A stretch of DNA of 64,000 nt, taken from the NCBI RefSeq assembly GCF_037176765.1, contig NC_090034.1:23475375-23539374 (forward strand). Reading direction: 5' to 3'. A model generated the notes under the pieces. It saw only the letters and a program-made list of their open reading frames with translations, was not told where the DNA came from and did no database searches. The stretch comes from Anolis sagrei. Its lineage: Eukaryota > Chordata > Lepidosauria > Squamata > Anolidae. Shown piece by piece: positions 43,801 through 53,084 of this stretch. Both the position numbers and the translations under genes were made by a program. Each line of letters begins with the position of its first letter. The stretch's first letter is position 1.

Positions 43801-46800
43801 AAGAGAGGTTCCGAAGCCCAGCATGAAAGAAGTCCCTGCTGCATCTAAAGAAGTGGCTCAAGGAACGGACTCCGAACTTGATAGGTATGCAACCAAAATA
43901 ATTTCGTTCTCCTCAGTAGCAGCACAACTATGTTGCAGAACCTTTACAGGCTGCATGTAAAGTTAAGCAGAGTTTGGGAAATAATTTGAACCACATTCGG
44001 GGATTTTTCTGTCTTTTTTCTTCTCCCCAGTGACGACGAGCTTCTTCCGTATGACATGTCCCATGACAAAGAACTGAAAAAAACCAAGGCTCCCACCTAC
44101 CTTCGAGACTGTCTTGAAAGTAAGCTATTAGAGGAAGGATGTTTGAAGTGTTGTTTATTTTCTTACACATTTTGTTATTTATCATGTTTCTATTCCACTT
44201 TTTGTTCAAGAGGCTTGGGGTAGCTTAAATGACTCTTGTATTGTCTTTAGGTAAAGGTAAAGGTTTCTCCTTGACATTAAGTCTAGTTGTATCCAACTCT
44301 GGGTGGTAGTGCTCATCTCCATTTCTAAGCCAAAGAGCCAGCATTGTCCATAGACACCTCCAATGTCATGTGGCTAGCATGACTGCATGGAGCGCCATTA
44401 CCTTCCCGCCAAAGCAATACCTATTGATCTACTCACATTTGCATGTTTTTGAACTGCTAAGTTGGCAGAAGCTGGGGCTCTCAGCGGGAGCTCATGCCAC
44501 TCCCCAGATTCGAATTGCTGACCTTTTGGTCAGCAAGTTCAGCAGCTCAGCCATTTAACCTGCTGCGCCACCAGAGGCTTTAAGGAAATCCTATAAGGGG
44601 TTAGGCAGCGTGAGAATGTGTGGGTTCACGTGGTAAGAGCAATGCTATCATCATGCCATCTTTTCAGCTTTGCTTCACCTGGCTAAATATAGGCCCCTTT
44701 CTACACTGCCCTATATCCCAGGATCTGTTCCTGGATTATCGGCTTTAAACTGGATTATATGAGTCTCCACTACCAGATAGTCTGGAATAAGAAGATAATC
44801 TGGGGCCAGCCTCCTCTGGACACAGGATGTTGTTGTTTTACAGCCATTCAGTTTTCTGCTTCGTAATTGGTCTCTTCCCTTTTGTTTTCCTGAGTCTTGA
44901 CTGGGCCTGAAGATGCCGACAAATATGAAGCTGCGATGACTGTCCTGGAGACTCTGATCCGAAAGAATGCAGCAGCCGTGCAGGAGGTAAATGCACCTTT
45001 CTTCCTGTTGGTTGCTCCTGGATTTTGATTTCAGGTCTGCTTTAGAGCCATGATAACAATGTTATTGGTTACTATTGTCAAAGGCTTTCATGGCCGGAAT
45101 CACCGAGTTGTTGTGTGTTTTCCATGCTGTATGGCCGTGTTCCAGAAGCATTCTCTCCTGACGTTTCGCCTGTATCTATGGCAGGCATCCTCAGAGGTTG
45201 TGAGGTCTGTTGGAAACTACAAAAATTGGGTTTATATATTTTTGAAATTACCAGGGTGGGAGAAAGAACTCTTGTCTGAGTAGGTGTGGATGTAGCAATT
45301 GGCCATCCTGGACATTTCACAGGGTGTTTCCAACAGACCTCACAACCTCTGAAGATGCCTGCCATATTCAGAGCAGGCTTTTTCCTTTAGGAAAGGGTGA
45401 CAGTTGTCTGTTGTGCCACAAAAGCGCCCCACATCAGTGAGAGCACTGGTCATTTGCTCAGCACCAGTTTAGAATGTATTATAACATAAGATTTTATGTT
45501 CTTTTTGTTGCTTAGATGGGTGTGGAACTGGCAAAAGTATTGCTGCATTTGGAAGTGAAAAGCTACATCGAAGGCTTTGTGGGGCTTCGGCAAAGTGCCA
45601 TGGCGGCCATCGTTGTCATCCACCCAATCCCAGTGAGTCCTCACACTTTTGGGGTTCAATGACTATTGGAGTTAAAGGATGTATTTTGGAAGTTCAGAAT
45701 GTATTCTGTGTTGCTTTGTTAGTTTATTGGCACCAGGACAGATCTCTGAATTGGTTTTTGTTCCCTGCTGTCTAGGTGGCTCAGTATCTGACCTCTGAGT
45801 TCTACTCCTTGAATTATAGCCTCCGCCAGCGGATGGACATCTTGGATGTAAGTGACCCTAGTTGTCCCAACTTCATTTTTCAGCACATTCCCCTCACATT
45901 AGTAAAATATTGGACAAGAGCTAGTTGATGTAGGAGCTCAGAGATTGATTTACTTATCAAGATGACCTGCCTGTATAAAACAATTAGAAAAAAATAGTTT
46001 CTGCTCTGGCCACAAAGGTGTACATCATGTCTTTTTATGATATGTCCCTGCTATGATAGTTACAGCTTAGTCATCTTGGCATCAAGGGAGAATTCAGGTT
46101 TGGTTTACTTTAAAGCTAAAGGGTAAAGGTTTTCCCCTGAGATTAAGTCCAGTCATGTCCAACTCTGGGGGTTGGCGCTTATCTCCATTTCTAAGCCGAA
46201 GAGCCAGCGTTGTCTGTAGACACCTCCAAAGTCATGTGGCCAGTATGACTGCACGGAGCACCGTTACCTTCCTGACGGAGCAGTACCTATTTGATCTACT
46301 CACATTTGCATGTTTTCGAACTGCTAGGTTGGCAGAAGCTGGGACTGACAGCGGGAGCTCACACCGCTCCCCGGATTCGAATCAGCAACCTTTTGGTCAA
46401 CAAGTTCAGCAGCTCAGCAGTTTAAACCACTGTGCCACCAGGGGCACCTGATTTACTTTAGGACCCATTTATTTGTCTTTTTGGTAGTCTGTGTTATCCT
46501 TAGAACCCTCCATCTAGCACCAAATTTCAAATTAGATGATTTTCTTACCGTTTTTTTCTCTGTCCAGCTTTCATAAGTAGGCATAGAAATCGAAAATACA
46601 ATGGTGTGGACCATCCTGACTTTGGTATTTAGTGATAATTGTTTATTGTGAGCCATTTGAGTCTCTTTCTTAGAAAAATATTGTTATTATTACTACTATT
46701 ATTATTACTACTAATAATAGTAACAACAACAACAACAACAACAAAACTTCAGGACATTGTCCAAGTCCTAGTATTTTGATTTCTTGACTCTACTCTCCAT

Positions 46801-49800
46801 GCAGATTGATGGCTGAACCAAGTTATAGGAAATCCTGACTATTTCAGTGCCTACTTTAAATTTATCTAAATAAATCTATGGTGGTTATTTTTGTTTTGCC
46901 TTTCAACCTGCCTGCCTTGGCACTTTCTTCCTTGTCTTTCCTTAGTAATCAACCAAGTCTTTGGTATTTTCTGCTAGTCTTTTGGTATTTTCCGCTTCTT
47001 TTCATGCCACCTTCTTGAGAGAGTTTTTCCACTTTGTGTGTGATGCATTCAATGTACAAGTACAATAGAGTAATGATAGGGTGAGGAAATGAGCCCTCGC
47101 CTTCCTCTGCTTGCCAGTTGGATCCCATTGTGTCCTCCATTTTCCAAAGTGTTTTGTGCATTGCTTGGCTCGCATGGGAGATTAACACTGCTGCAAAATC
47201 CCTGGCATCCCTTTTCTTGGGTGTTGGGACGTATGTCGAGTGTTTCCAGACCCTCGACATACACAGCTGTTTTTTTCCCTTTGCCCAGGTGCTGGCCATG
47301 GCGGCTCAGGAACTTTCTCAGCCAGTGTCTCCAGACTCAAAGCAACCTCCCCCAAGGGATGGCAGCCAGATTCAGTTTAGTGGGAGTTCTTCTTCTGATT
47401 GGCAAAAAGTTGTGGATGAGAGGATCAAAAACAAGACCCGGAGGTTTGCAAAGGTGAGAGGCTAGGAGGCCTAGCATTTCTGTGTGCCTCTTTGACAGTT
47501 AGTTGCTGCTGGGTTGGTGAAGAAGACAGTCAGAGAAACCGATCTTTCCTTCCATACCTCCCTCCAGGTGTTTTTCCATAGCTTGGTTCCCAGAGTCCTT
47601 CTGTCTTTCCCTGTCTGTTTGTCTGCCTTCTTCTTGGAAAAGGAACTTCCTAGGTCAATTCCCCCCTTTATTGGGGGTGGGGGGGAAACATGAATCGACT
47701 CTTTAGTCTTTACCTTGCTTCCATGCCTCAACACGAACAGGCTTCTTCTTTCAGAGAGTTGGCACTGCTGTGCTATAAATCCTGACTAAATCCAATTTAA
47801 CCTGAGTATATGAATCTAGAGACTCTTTCAGTCCTTGATATGTTTCCTGCTAGATAATAAATTGTTGTATTTTGGAAATGCTTAGGGAACAAGGCAGCAG
47901 TTAGGCAAATGCAGGATAATTCCTCACAAGGAAATGGAGACATGGCTGTGAAAGCTTGTGATCTTAGGCAAATAATGGTCTCTGTGTTCTGTTTCCTGTC
48001 CAACGCTTCTCTTTTTTTGAAACACAGGGCCGGTCCCAAGCAGAGCCACGATGTGCACCTAATCGATTTGGTCCTGTTGCCGGCCATTTCTTCTTCCCAC
48101 TTCTTCAGAACTTTGACAGGTAAGACCACCCACCCTTCAAGTGCCGGTTTGGATTTGTGGAGGTTCCTCACAACTTCAGTGTGAATGTTTGCAGCCAAGG
48201 ATGCCTGCGGGACTTATCAACATGTTGTAGTCTGGATTTCACCATTGTCCATTGTGTTCTTATCTGTTTCTCAGCATTCTTTCGAACTGATCACTGGCTT
48301 CTTAATCCCTGTGTACTGTAGTTAGTAGCATTCCAAACTGAATACAGACAATGTGATGTGACAACTAAGGGAGCTGATGTAATTCTAGCCCACATGGGTT
48401 GAGAGACTGTGTCTAGATCAGGCCTGGGCAAACTTTGGCCCTCCCTCCGGGTGTTTTGGACTTCCAACTCTCACAATTCCTAATAGATGGTAGGCCAAAG
48501 TTTGACCAGGTCTGGTCTCAATCAAAGGAAGTAACAAAACTATATTCTACTTTGGTCAGAACTCACTCTGGTTCTGGGCAACAAAATTCAAGAGAAATAT
48601 CGCTTCTAAGCTAGAATGGGTCCAGTGAAGAGAGACCAAAATGGCAAATGGTCTTGAGGAGCAGCTTAGGAAGCTGGGTATGTTTAGCTGGATGAAGAGA
48701 AGGTTAAGAGGAGACATGGTCACCAGGTTTCAGTATCTGAACTGATGTCATGCTGAAGAAGGAGCAATATTGTTTTCTGCAGCTCTAGAGACTGAGCAAA
48801 GGATTCAAATGGCAGGAAAACGAATTCCACTTAAATGCTGGGAAGAATTTCTTGATTGTCAATGCTGTTTTGAAACTTACCTGCCTTGCTCACTGTATGA
48901 GATTTCTAAGCAGAGGCTGGAGGGTCATCTGTTGGGAGTTCTTTGTGTGTCTGGTGGAATGGATTGGATGGCCCTTGTGCTCTCTTCCAGCTTTTTGATT
49001 CAGTGTTTCCTCCTCTTGCATCCATCAGACATCTGTCAGATTGTATTTAGGCACATTCGAGTCAGAATAGCTATGGCCAATTGGCCATTGTTATTGTGAA
49101 AGCCAAGCAAGGAGGCAGCCCAGAGTAGTAGCCAATGGAGGCTTGCTGGTCTATTGAAACACTTTCCCTTCCTACATTCCAGGCCACTAAGCACCTTTGA
49201 CCTTCTGGGAGACGATCACCTGGTCTTGGGCCGCCTGGCACATACCTTGGCCATTCTGATGTATTTTGCTGTCAACACTGTGGTGAGATTTACAGGGCTA
49301 TTATGCTCTTAAAAAGGGTTCTGTCGGGTGCCGATACTTGGTGTTCAAGAAAGTGTTAGGGAACAGAAAACAGATGCAACAACGGCATTCAGGAATTTGG
49401 GGGAAAGAAGGGATTCCCCCAGCCTAGTTTAATTCTATCTATCTACTTTTCATTGAGGACTACAGGCTTGAGCAGTGCCGGGTTGAATTCCAACACAAAC
49501 ATGGCATTCCTTTGTGTTTGTGAATGTCCTTAGGGAGTGGGGAAGGGCAGTCCTGCTGTGTTTATGGCCCAGTGAGCTTTTAGGCCCAGAGGTTGACTTT
49601 GTTCCCTTTTGAACTGACAACTGCTGGGAAGCGGAGGCTAAGCAGTGATGAAAGGTGAGAAAATAGTGCTTTATCCCTAGGATTGATAAGGTAGACCTTT
49701 CCCAGGATAGGCCTGAGAACAAAGAATTGCAATATCACAATTCATGGAGAAATGGACACTCAAGATGTGTATTTGAACACAGCTGGATGTTCGCCAATGA

Positions 49801-52299
49801 AGGCTGTAATATGCCCAATTTCAAAATGCTGGGCCTTTATAAATCTAGAAATGGTGGTCTGGAGTTCAGTCCTGACACTAAATGTAATGGAGCCCCTGGT
49901 GGCGCAGTGGGTTAAACAGGACTGAAGACCGACAGGTCGCAGGTTCGAATCCGGGGAGAGGCAGATGAGCTCCCTCTATCAACTACAGCTCCTCTTGCAG
50001 GGACATGAGAGAAGCTTCCCACAAGGATGATAAAAACATCAAATCATCCGGGCATCCCCTGGGCAACGTCCTTGCAGACGGCCAATTCTCTCACACCAGA
50101 AGCGACTTGCAATTTCTCAAGTCGCTCCTGACATGACAACCCCCCCCCCCAAAAAAAACTAAATGTAATGTATAATTTGCTTTTTCTATTCGTACCAATA
50201 AAGTACCATCAGCAAAAAAAACTGTGACCCTGATTTGGGCAAACAGTTAGACCGCAGAGATCCTGACATCTGCTCCATTTTTCGTGAACCTAACAGCCTG
50301 GGAAAGAAGCAAAATTGCCTTTATGAAGACAACATGCAGAAGCGTCCCCACCCCCTCCCAAATATGGATTAAAAAATCACAATGTTTATAGGATATGGGT
50401 ACAGGTTTTTGAGATCTTGAAGATGCTGAACATAACCTCCTGGAATTCTGCTTTATCTGCTTTTTGCAGGTAGCAGCTGCAATGGGAAAGGCACTGTTGG
50501 AGTTCATCTGGGTGCTGCGTTTCCACACAGATACGTGAGTTGCTATTGGGTGTTTAGGCAGGCTGTCAGAAGAAATGCTTTATGTATAGTGCTGAGGAAT
50601 TACAGTTGAATGCCTGGACTCATTTTGTGTTCTTTATCCCTTTCTCTTGTCTTTGAATCCCCTCCATCAGTAGTCCCAGCACTTTGAAAACTGGCCATTA
50701 AAAGTGGAAGCCAGCCTGAGGGATATAAACCGAGGGGTGCTTGAAGCCACACATCCTTCTCTAGTTAGTTCTTGTGAATTAAATGATTCGGAAAAGAACC
50801 ATAGTGCAATAGATGGACTGGAATTATGTGCAATGACTACCAAAATGACCTGGATTATGATTGCGATTGAGATCGTTTTACAGGGATTGTAATGTTTTCA
50901 AAATGTTTTAATGTATTTCAAATTTGATCGTAATTTAAATGTTTAATTGTATATTGTTGTTAAGGCATTGAATTGTTGCCTATCTGTAAACCCCCCAAAG
51001 TCCCCTTCAGGGTCGAGAAAGGTAGGGTATAAATATAGTAAGCAAGTAAATAAAAAAATAATGAAGTTACATTTATTTACAGAAATGACTCTTGTTTTTA
51101 GACTGATTCCCCTATTGACTCAAATCTAATAGCATTTAACCAAGGCAATTAAAATTGATTTGTTCTGTAGCATAGATGCACTCCAAGGTTTTCTTTTCCA
51201 TTGCTGGAGGCTTTCGTGTTCCAACAATTTTGTTTTTAAAAAAGGAATTTTAAGCAGGCAGCGACTGTAATATACACCATTTTGGCCAAATGGCAAAGAG
51301 TACACTGTTTATCACTTTTTGCATATTATATTCGGCAGCAAATAATGTTTTTGGTTTCAAGGTTTTGAAAATTGAGGCGCACACCAGATTCGATGGCACA
51401 AGAGACTTGAGTAAATGTATTTGGCATTTGCAATCTAGATTTGAGTATACTCTTGGGATCATACAAAAAAGCAGCTTTTCTTACTGTAATTTTTCTAATG
51501 AGAATGTCTCTGTTTCCTATGTGACATGTCGATAGAAATCTCTTGAACTGAGAGTTCCGTTTAATTTTCAATAATATTGAAAGGAATAAGTTGGCGAAGA
51601 TGGAAAAACAGAAGGCAGATGAAAAGTTGGGGGGGGGGGGAATCTATTATTGGTGATGAAATGGCTCTTCCCTGCATGCGTCCAACAAATGTTCCTCCTC
51701 CCCGCAGATACGTGCGCCAAGGGCTCCTCTCTTGTGTTTCTTCCCTGGTCCTTAGTCTCCCTCCTGAGCATCTCCTTGAGGACATGGCAGAGGAGCTTTT
51801 GGAAATCAGATTTTGGTTGGCAGGTGAGGCGTTCTTATCTTGCATTGTGAATTCATCCCATAGGTGTGCATTTCTTGGTTCTAATTGCAGAAATATTTCA
51901 AATGCAATAATATGCATCATATCTATTATTGTAAAAAGAAAAACTGGCCATTTCAACTACAGATAGTCTCCAAGTTAAAACAAGAGAGGTTCTGTAGGTT
52001 TGTTCTTAACGTTGAATTTGTATGTGTCAGAACAGGGACATTTTTGAAGTGTAACTCCAGCCAAATATATATTTCTTTTAGCTTTGAATGGCATAGGGAA
52101 AGGTGAATACATTTCTTTTGCTGTCTGTGTCCCTGTTCAAAGAAATCTCCTAGAAACAGTTGCTCCTCTTGTCTCTTGCCTCCTCTTTTTTGCAGATGTT
52201 GCAGAGAAGGATCCAGATGGTGAGAGCAGAAGGCTGGCGGTGCAGAACCTGCTCCTGGTCGAAAATTTGAAAAAAAGGCTCGAAAGCTCTCCTCCCTAA
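26900..52299 (+). CDS. TELO2: TELO2, telomere maintenance 2 (TTT complex subunit)
   Basis: Twenty coding exons: 26900-27231, 29456-29733, 30032-30100, 31711-31858, 32764-32866, 35478-35546, 37357-37498, 41741-41877, 42091-42179, 43777-43884, 44031-44119, 44895-44986, 45516-45632, 45776-45847, 47289-47453, 48028-48119, 49183-49282, 50470-50534, 51708-51823 and 52196-52299. They total 2487 nt, 828 codons plus stop, with every GT-AG junction in frame (human about 837). The start MDSELLP has A at -3 and G at +4; its exon begins at 26885. The protein is a long alpha-solenoid: [16 protein letters not shown] (residues about 88-103), [30 protein letters not shown], and the C-terminal [15 protein letters not shown] and [16 protein letters not shown] at 491-495, split by an exon junction, matches the CK2-phosphorylated motif that binds PIH1D1 of R2TP. 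With TTI1 and TTI2 it stabilises new PIKK kinases (ATM, ATR, mTOR, DNA-PK). Expressed 3' end meets IFT140. Confidence 0.97.
27232..27790. other. TELO2 intron, nothing recognised
   Basis: Intron sequence after the first coding exon, with no recognisable gene or repeat apart from short poly-A and (ATT) stretches. Confidence 0.5.
27790..28160 (+). mobile_element. R4-like LINE 3' end with (AAT)n tail
   Basis: Encodes on the plus strand the fragment [16 protein letters not shown]-like sequence and [17 protein letters not shown], the conserved end of R4/Dong-type reverse transcriptases also seen at 39652-40920. A short L2-like 3' end (about 27795-27840) precedes it. The tail is (AAT)n at about 28119-28155. 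Confidence 0.75.
28400..29265 (+). mobile_element. L2 LINE 3' part plus second L2-type tail
   Basis: Encodes [16 protein letters not shown]-like, [29 protein letters not shown] and [10 protein letters not shown], the L2 C-terminus, with frame breaks early on. The 3' UTR ends in ataataaacatcataataat near 29150, followed by a second 3' end (cgctttgagtctccttgtgg) and an (ATT)n tail to about 29262. Confidence 0.85.
29764..29900. mobile_element. palindromic hAT-like MITE
   Basis: A 137-bp near-perfect palindrome: arms of about 60 bp with a centre at about 29830. It is flanked by identical 8-bp repeats tgctacac at 29756-29763 and 29901-29908, the hAT pattern. It starts 30 bp after the splice donor of TELO2 exon 2. 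Confidence 0.9.
30525..30990 (+). mobile_element. long SINE with tRNA-like head and L2/CR1-type tail
   Basis: Head agcacagcgtgttaaac and gcagttcgaag look like Sauria-type A and B boxes; the middle contains gagctcctgctgttag and agcagtttgaaagca; the end reads ctctgagtctctctggg...aatataaataaagt, which is an L2/CR1-group 3' end, plus (ATT)n. Two more copies lie at 32125-32582 and 63010-63465. Confidence 0.7.
30991..31170 (-). mobile_element. L2/CR1-group 3' end (antisense)
   Basis: tttataccctgcctttctcc followed by an A-rich body; the usual antisense L2/CR1-group 3' end, sharing its (ATT)n tail with the preceding SINE. Confidence 0.6.
31171..31710. other. TELO2 intron, AT-rich, nothing firm recognised
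   Basis: AT-rich intron sequence that may include remnants of LINE 3' ends (gataaatataaaag, aataaataagtaa) but shows no coding frame. Confidence 0.4.
31880..32045 (+). mobile_element. L2/CR1-group LINE 3' end
   Basis: Contains ggcattgaataattgcctc, taagccgcattaagtccc and ggtataaatagtgtaaataa, the standard short 3' end of this group. Confidence 0.75.
32125..32582 (+). mobile_element. long SINE with tRNA-like head and L2/CR1-type tail
   Basis: Second copy of the family at 30525. Head is diverged; the body includes agttcgaaagcaaaatgtgag and the end atccgccccgagtctccttc with gaatataaatactgtaaata. Confidence 0.7.
33110..33440 (-). mobile_element. R4-like LINE fragment flanked by microsatellites
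   Basis: Between (ATT)n at about 33114-33140 and (ATT)n(AGT)n at 33389-33433, the antisense R4 3' region is visible: aggtggccttttgcagctgac, cttggcctgcac-type and ggtggtcccagtggcg on the minus strand. Confidence 0.75.
33450..33965 (-). mobile_element. possible old L1 fragment (antisense)
   Basis: T/C-rich plus strand with tttccattttc and catcacatgtgtgtaaaggttcctgtttt, reminiscent of the antisense 3' part of L1 ORF2 (compare 56740-56830). It resumes at about 34165-34369 after a palindromic insertion. Weakly supported. Confidence 0.3.
33970..34116. repeat. palindrome made of two Penelope-like repeat ends
   Basis: Arms of 70 bp (33970-34039 and 34047-34116) separated by a 7-bp centre agcaggc, with only a few mismatches. 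Both arms contain the cattctctcctgac / ggagagaatg family core, with the hammerhead helix II region at the centre. It ends with cccagtgattccagg outside the right arm. Confidence 0.9.
34370..35267 (+). mobile_element. non-autonomous Helitron
   Basis: Starts TC at 34370 after A and ends CTAG at 35264-35267 before T. A 5-bp hairpin gccac/gtggc (35237-35241 and 35250-35254) precedes the end by 9 bp. The interior carries multiple pieces of the form gtagttcacctacaatcaaag and gcattctgaac, repeated with about 200-bp spacing. Ends match the Helitron at 19448-20813. It is in TELO2 intron 5. Confidence 0.85.
35755..36790 (+). mobile_element. Vingi-like LINE fragment split by an L2 3' end
   Basis: Two halves, 35755-36050 and about 36330-36790, align to the 23462-24300 element (gctgactggcacaacctggg; tctacagagacacttgc; NRLRS). 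A short L2 3' end with (AAT)n tail (36055-36330) lies between. The last part ends cttctgacatgataaataa at about 36800. Frames are broken. Confidence 0.75.
36055..36330 (+). mobile_element. L2-type LINE 3' end inserted into the Vingi-like LINE
   Basis: Contains taagccgcatcaagtccttc, agcggggtacaaataaagtt and (AAT)n to 36330. Same subfamily as the antisense L2 at 37758. Confidence 0.8.
36938..37275 (+). mobile_element. Sauria SINE
   Basis: Pol III box A region (cacattgggttaaactgc) and box B (ggttcgaatcc at 37001) head a complete body; the end ggacatggctagacttaatg is related to the Bov-B 3' end, as expected for Sauria SINEs, which use Bov-B machinery. A 16-C run (37210-37225) lies inside it. Confidence 0.92.
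37758..39140 (-). mobile_element. L2 LINE inserted in the R4 LINE
   Basis: Begins with (ATT)n at 37758 and aactttatttgtaccccgc. Minus-strand frames encode [33 protein letters not shown] (YADD box), [33 protein letters not shown] and [11 protein letters not shown], the RT and C-terminus. One shift near 38885 separates two frames of 93 and 239 codons. 5'-truncated just before the LRSFLEGR motif. Confidence 0.9.
39141..39651. other. A/C-rich block of unknown origin
   Basis: About 500 bp of tcacac/acatac/ccatac-rich sequence between the L2 5' end and the R4 body. No reading frame or repeat recognised. It is contained in the R4 interruption, so it arrived with or next to the L2. Confidence 0.5.
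41141..41398 (+). mobile_element. tRNA-derived SINE (LINE-tail family)
   Basis: Box A-like gtggcgcaatgggttaaac, box B-like aggtttgaatc, body, and 3' end aagtcgctcctgacac with an A-run. 12-bp target duplications ataggaaagtta lie at 41129-41140 and 41399-41410. Confidence 0.93.
41508..41644. mobile_element. palindromic hAT-like MITE
   Basis: Inverted arms of about 60 bp from caggcatgggcaaac to gtttgcccatgcctg, centre near 41577. It lies in TELO2 intron 7, ending about 100 bp before exon 8. Confidence 0.85.
42247..42335 (-). mobile_element. Penelope-like repeat fragment
   Basis: gtgagttttctgggctgtatgg and cattctctcctgacgtttcac; antisense, with a partly degraded hammerhead region. Begins 70 bp after TELO2 exon 9. 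Confidence 0.7.
42336..43140. mobile_element. Helitron-like interior repeat with about 280-bp periodicity
   Basis: Repeated phrases gtgccaagtttggcccag, cattggtggagttcagagtgct and gatgtaggtgaactacaact recur at roughly 42490, 42630, 42765, 42925 and 43045. The same phrases occur in reverse complement inside the Helitron at 34370-35267. No clear ends are visible, so this is a fragment. Confidence 0.6.
44255..44582 (-). mobile_element. Sauria SINE (antisense)
   Basis: Antisense copy: 3' end ttctccttgacattaagtc at 44268, box B complement (gattcgaattg at 44507) and box A complement near 44550. In the TELO2 intron between exons 11 and 12. Confidence 0.9.
44690..44815. repeat. MITE-like fragment
   Basis: ctacactgccctatatcccag, ggattatatgagtctccact and the complement-like agataatctggggcc suggest a short inverted-repeat element of the kind common in squamates. 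Ends unresolved. Confidence 0.4.
45070..45365. mobile_element. Penelope-like repeat pair with hammerhead-like core
   Basis: Antisense copy from 45076 (tgtcaaaggctttcatggcc) to about 45280, followed by an inverted copy; arms 45183-45217 and 45327-45361 are almost perfectly complementary. The antisense copy has a full hammerhead-like core at 45160-45194. Confidence 0.75.
45160..45194 (-). ncRNA. hammerhead ribozyme-like motif
   Basis: Minus strand: CUGAGGA, extra U, helix II gcctg/caggc with a 9-nt loop, GAAACGUC. The same architecture as at 2005-2039, including the CCU/AGG helix I. The copies differ in the helix II arm and loop, but the core is unchanged. Confidence 0.5.
46120..46450 (-). mobile_element. 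Sauria SINE (antisense)
   Basis: Starts ggttttcccctgagattaag (the Bov-B-like end) and finishes with box complements ccggattcgaatc (46371) and accactgtgccaccagggg. In the TELO2 intron between exons 14 and 15. Confidence 0.92.
46451..47288. other. TELO2 intron with a short microsatellite
   Basis: (ATT/ACT)n and (AAC)n tract at about 46680-46745. Otherwise I see no gene or recognisable repeat before exon 15. Confidence 0.5.
47454..48027. other. TELO2 intron, nothing recognised
   Basis: No gene or recognisable repeat. A G-rich patch (gggggtgggggggaaa) lies near 47673. Confidence 0.5.
48417..48518. mobile_element. hAT-like MITE
   Basis: gatcaggcctgggcaaac to gtttgaccaggtctggtc with the gttttggacttcc core; same family as the palindromic MITEs but with one arm shortened. 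Confidence 0.7.
48560..49000 (+). mobile_element. CR1 LINE 3' UTR
   Basis: Shows the CR1 3' UTR order: gtccagtgaagagagaccaaaatgg, aagctgggtatgtttag, gaagagaaggttaagagg, gggaagaatttcttgattgtc, ggatggcccttgtgctctcttcc. No reading frame. Diverged, so old. Confidence 0.75.
49283..49876. other. TELO2 intron, nothing recognised
   Basis: No recognisable gene or repeat between exon 17 and the SINE. Confidence 0.5.
49890..50157 (+). mobile_element. tRNA-derived SINE (LINE-tail family)
   Basis: Begins ggagcccctggtggcgcag, has box B ggttcgaatcc (49942), ends gtcgctcctgacatgac, C-run and A-run. 13-bp target duplications actaaatgtaatg at 49877-49889 and 50158-50170. The closest to consensus of the three copies. 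Confidence 0.95.
50780..51060 (+). mobile_element. L2-type LINE 3' end
   Basis: Contains acctggattatgattgcgat, ggcattgaattgttgcc, gtccccttcagggtcgag and a (AAATA) tail; no coding frame. Follows TELO2 exon 18. Confidence 0.75.
51140..51430. repeat. dispersed repeat, copy 1
   Basis: About 290 bp that aligns, with many substitutions, to 62700-62990 in the same orientation: acca-aggcaatt-aaa, ttttcttttccat-gctg, ggcagc-act, aaatggcaaagag. I do not recognise the family. Confidence 0.65.
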
Positions 52300-53084
52300 T
52301 GAAGGGGAGGCCCTTTTGCTGCCATCTTGATTAAGTTGATGGTTCAGGATATCTACAACTGTTGAGTAGGATGTTGACACAACGGATGTGGAAATTATGT
52401 CCCATGCCACCATGAGACCCAGATAATTTGCACAAAAGAGCAGCCTGCTTAATCAGGTCACTGGTTTTCTGCAACTCCTGTTTGTGTATATGTGAAAGAA
52501 CTGGAATGCACAAACACAAATGGTCAGTTTGATGCTAGATGGTTAAAAATGACCATCCCCTCTTTGTGCAACATGGACATTCAAGACCCCTGAAGCCACC
52601 CTCCATGTCTATTGCAGCAGGAAGCCTACATTTATATGGTTTTTGGCCAAATACCTTCCGGTCCCTCTCCTCCAGCACCTCAACTTTTTCCGATAGAGAA
52701 AATGTACTGAAAACATGTTTTTTTCTTAAAAGATTAAAAAATAAATTAGTATTACTAATGTTAAACTTTTTCTACCCAGCCTTCTCCCTCTTAAAAAATA
52801 ATAATCAAGATCCAATGGTATTTTGAGGTTTATGAAAGCAATGCTTTGTCCTGAATGATTTCCAAAAACTTTCCATCTTGTAATTTGATATAAAATGCAT
52901 AAAACAAGTATATTAAATGTGTGTGTTTTTTTAAAAGAGCCAAGTCAATTATATAGATTAATTTACACAGATTAAAAGATGGCTGACCAAGCAAGATGAG
53001 GGGCCAGCCTGTCTCCCAGTTTTTTCCTAATGACGTGAGAAGACTGTCCTGTTTCAGAGCTCCAGGCCGGGCTCCTTTCTTCCT
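52300..53084 (+). other. TELO2: TELO2 3' UTR and convergent gene boundary
   Basis: AATAAA at 52740-52745, 440 bp after the TELO2 stop codon, is the likely polyadenylation signal. The IFT140 3' UTR must come from the opposite side (53084 downwards). No AATAAA is obvious on the minus strand in this gap, so the IFT140 signal may be non-canonical or the two 3' UTRs may overlap, as they do in human. Confidence 0.6.
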
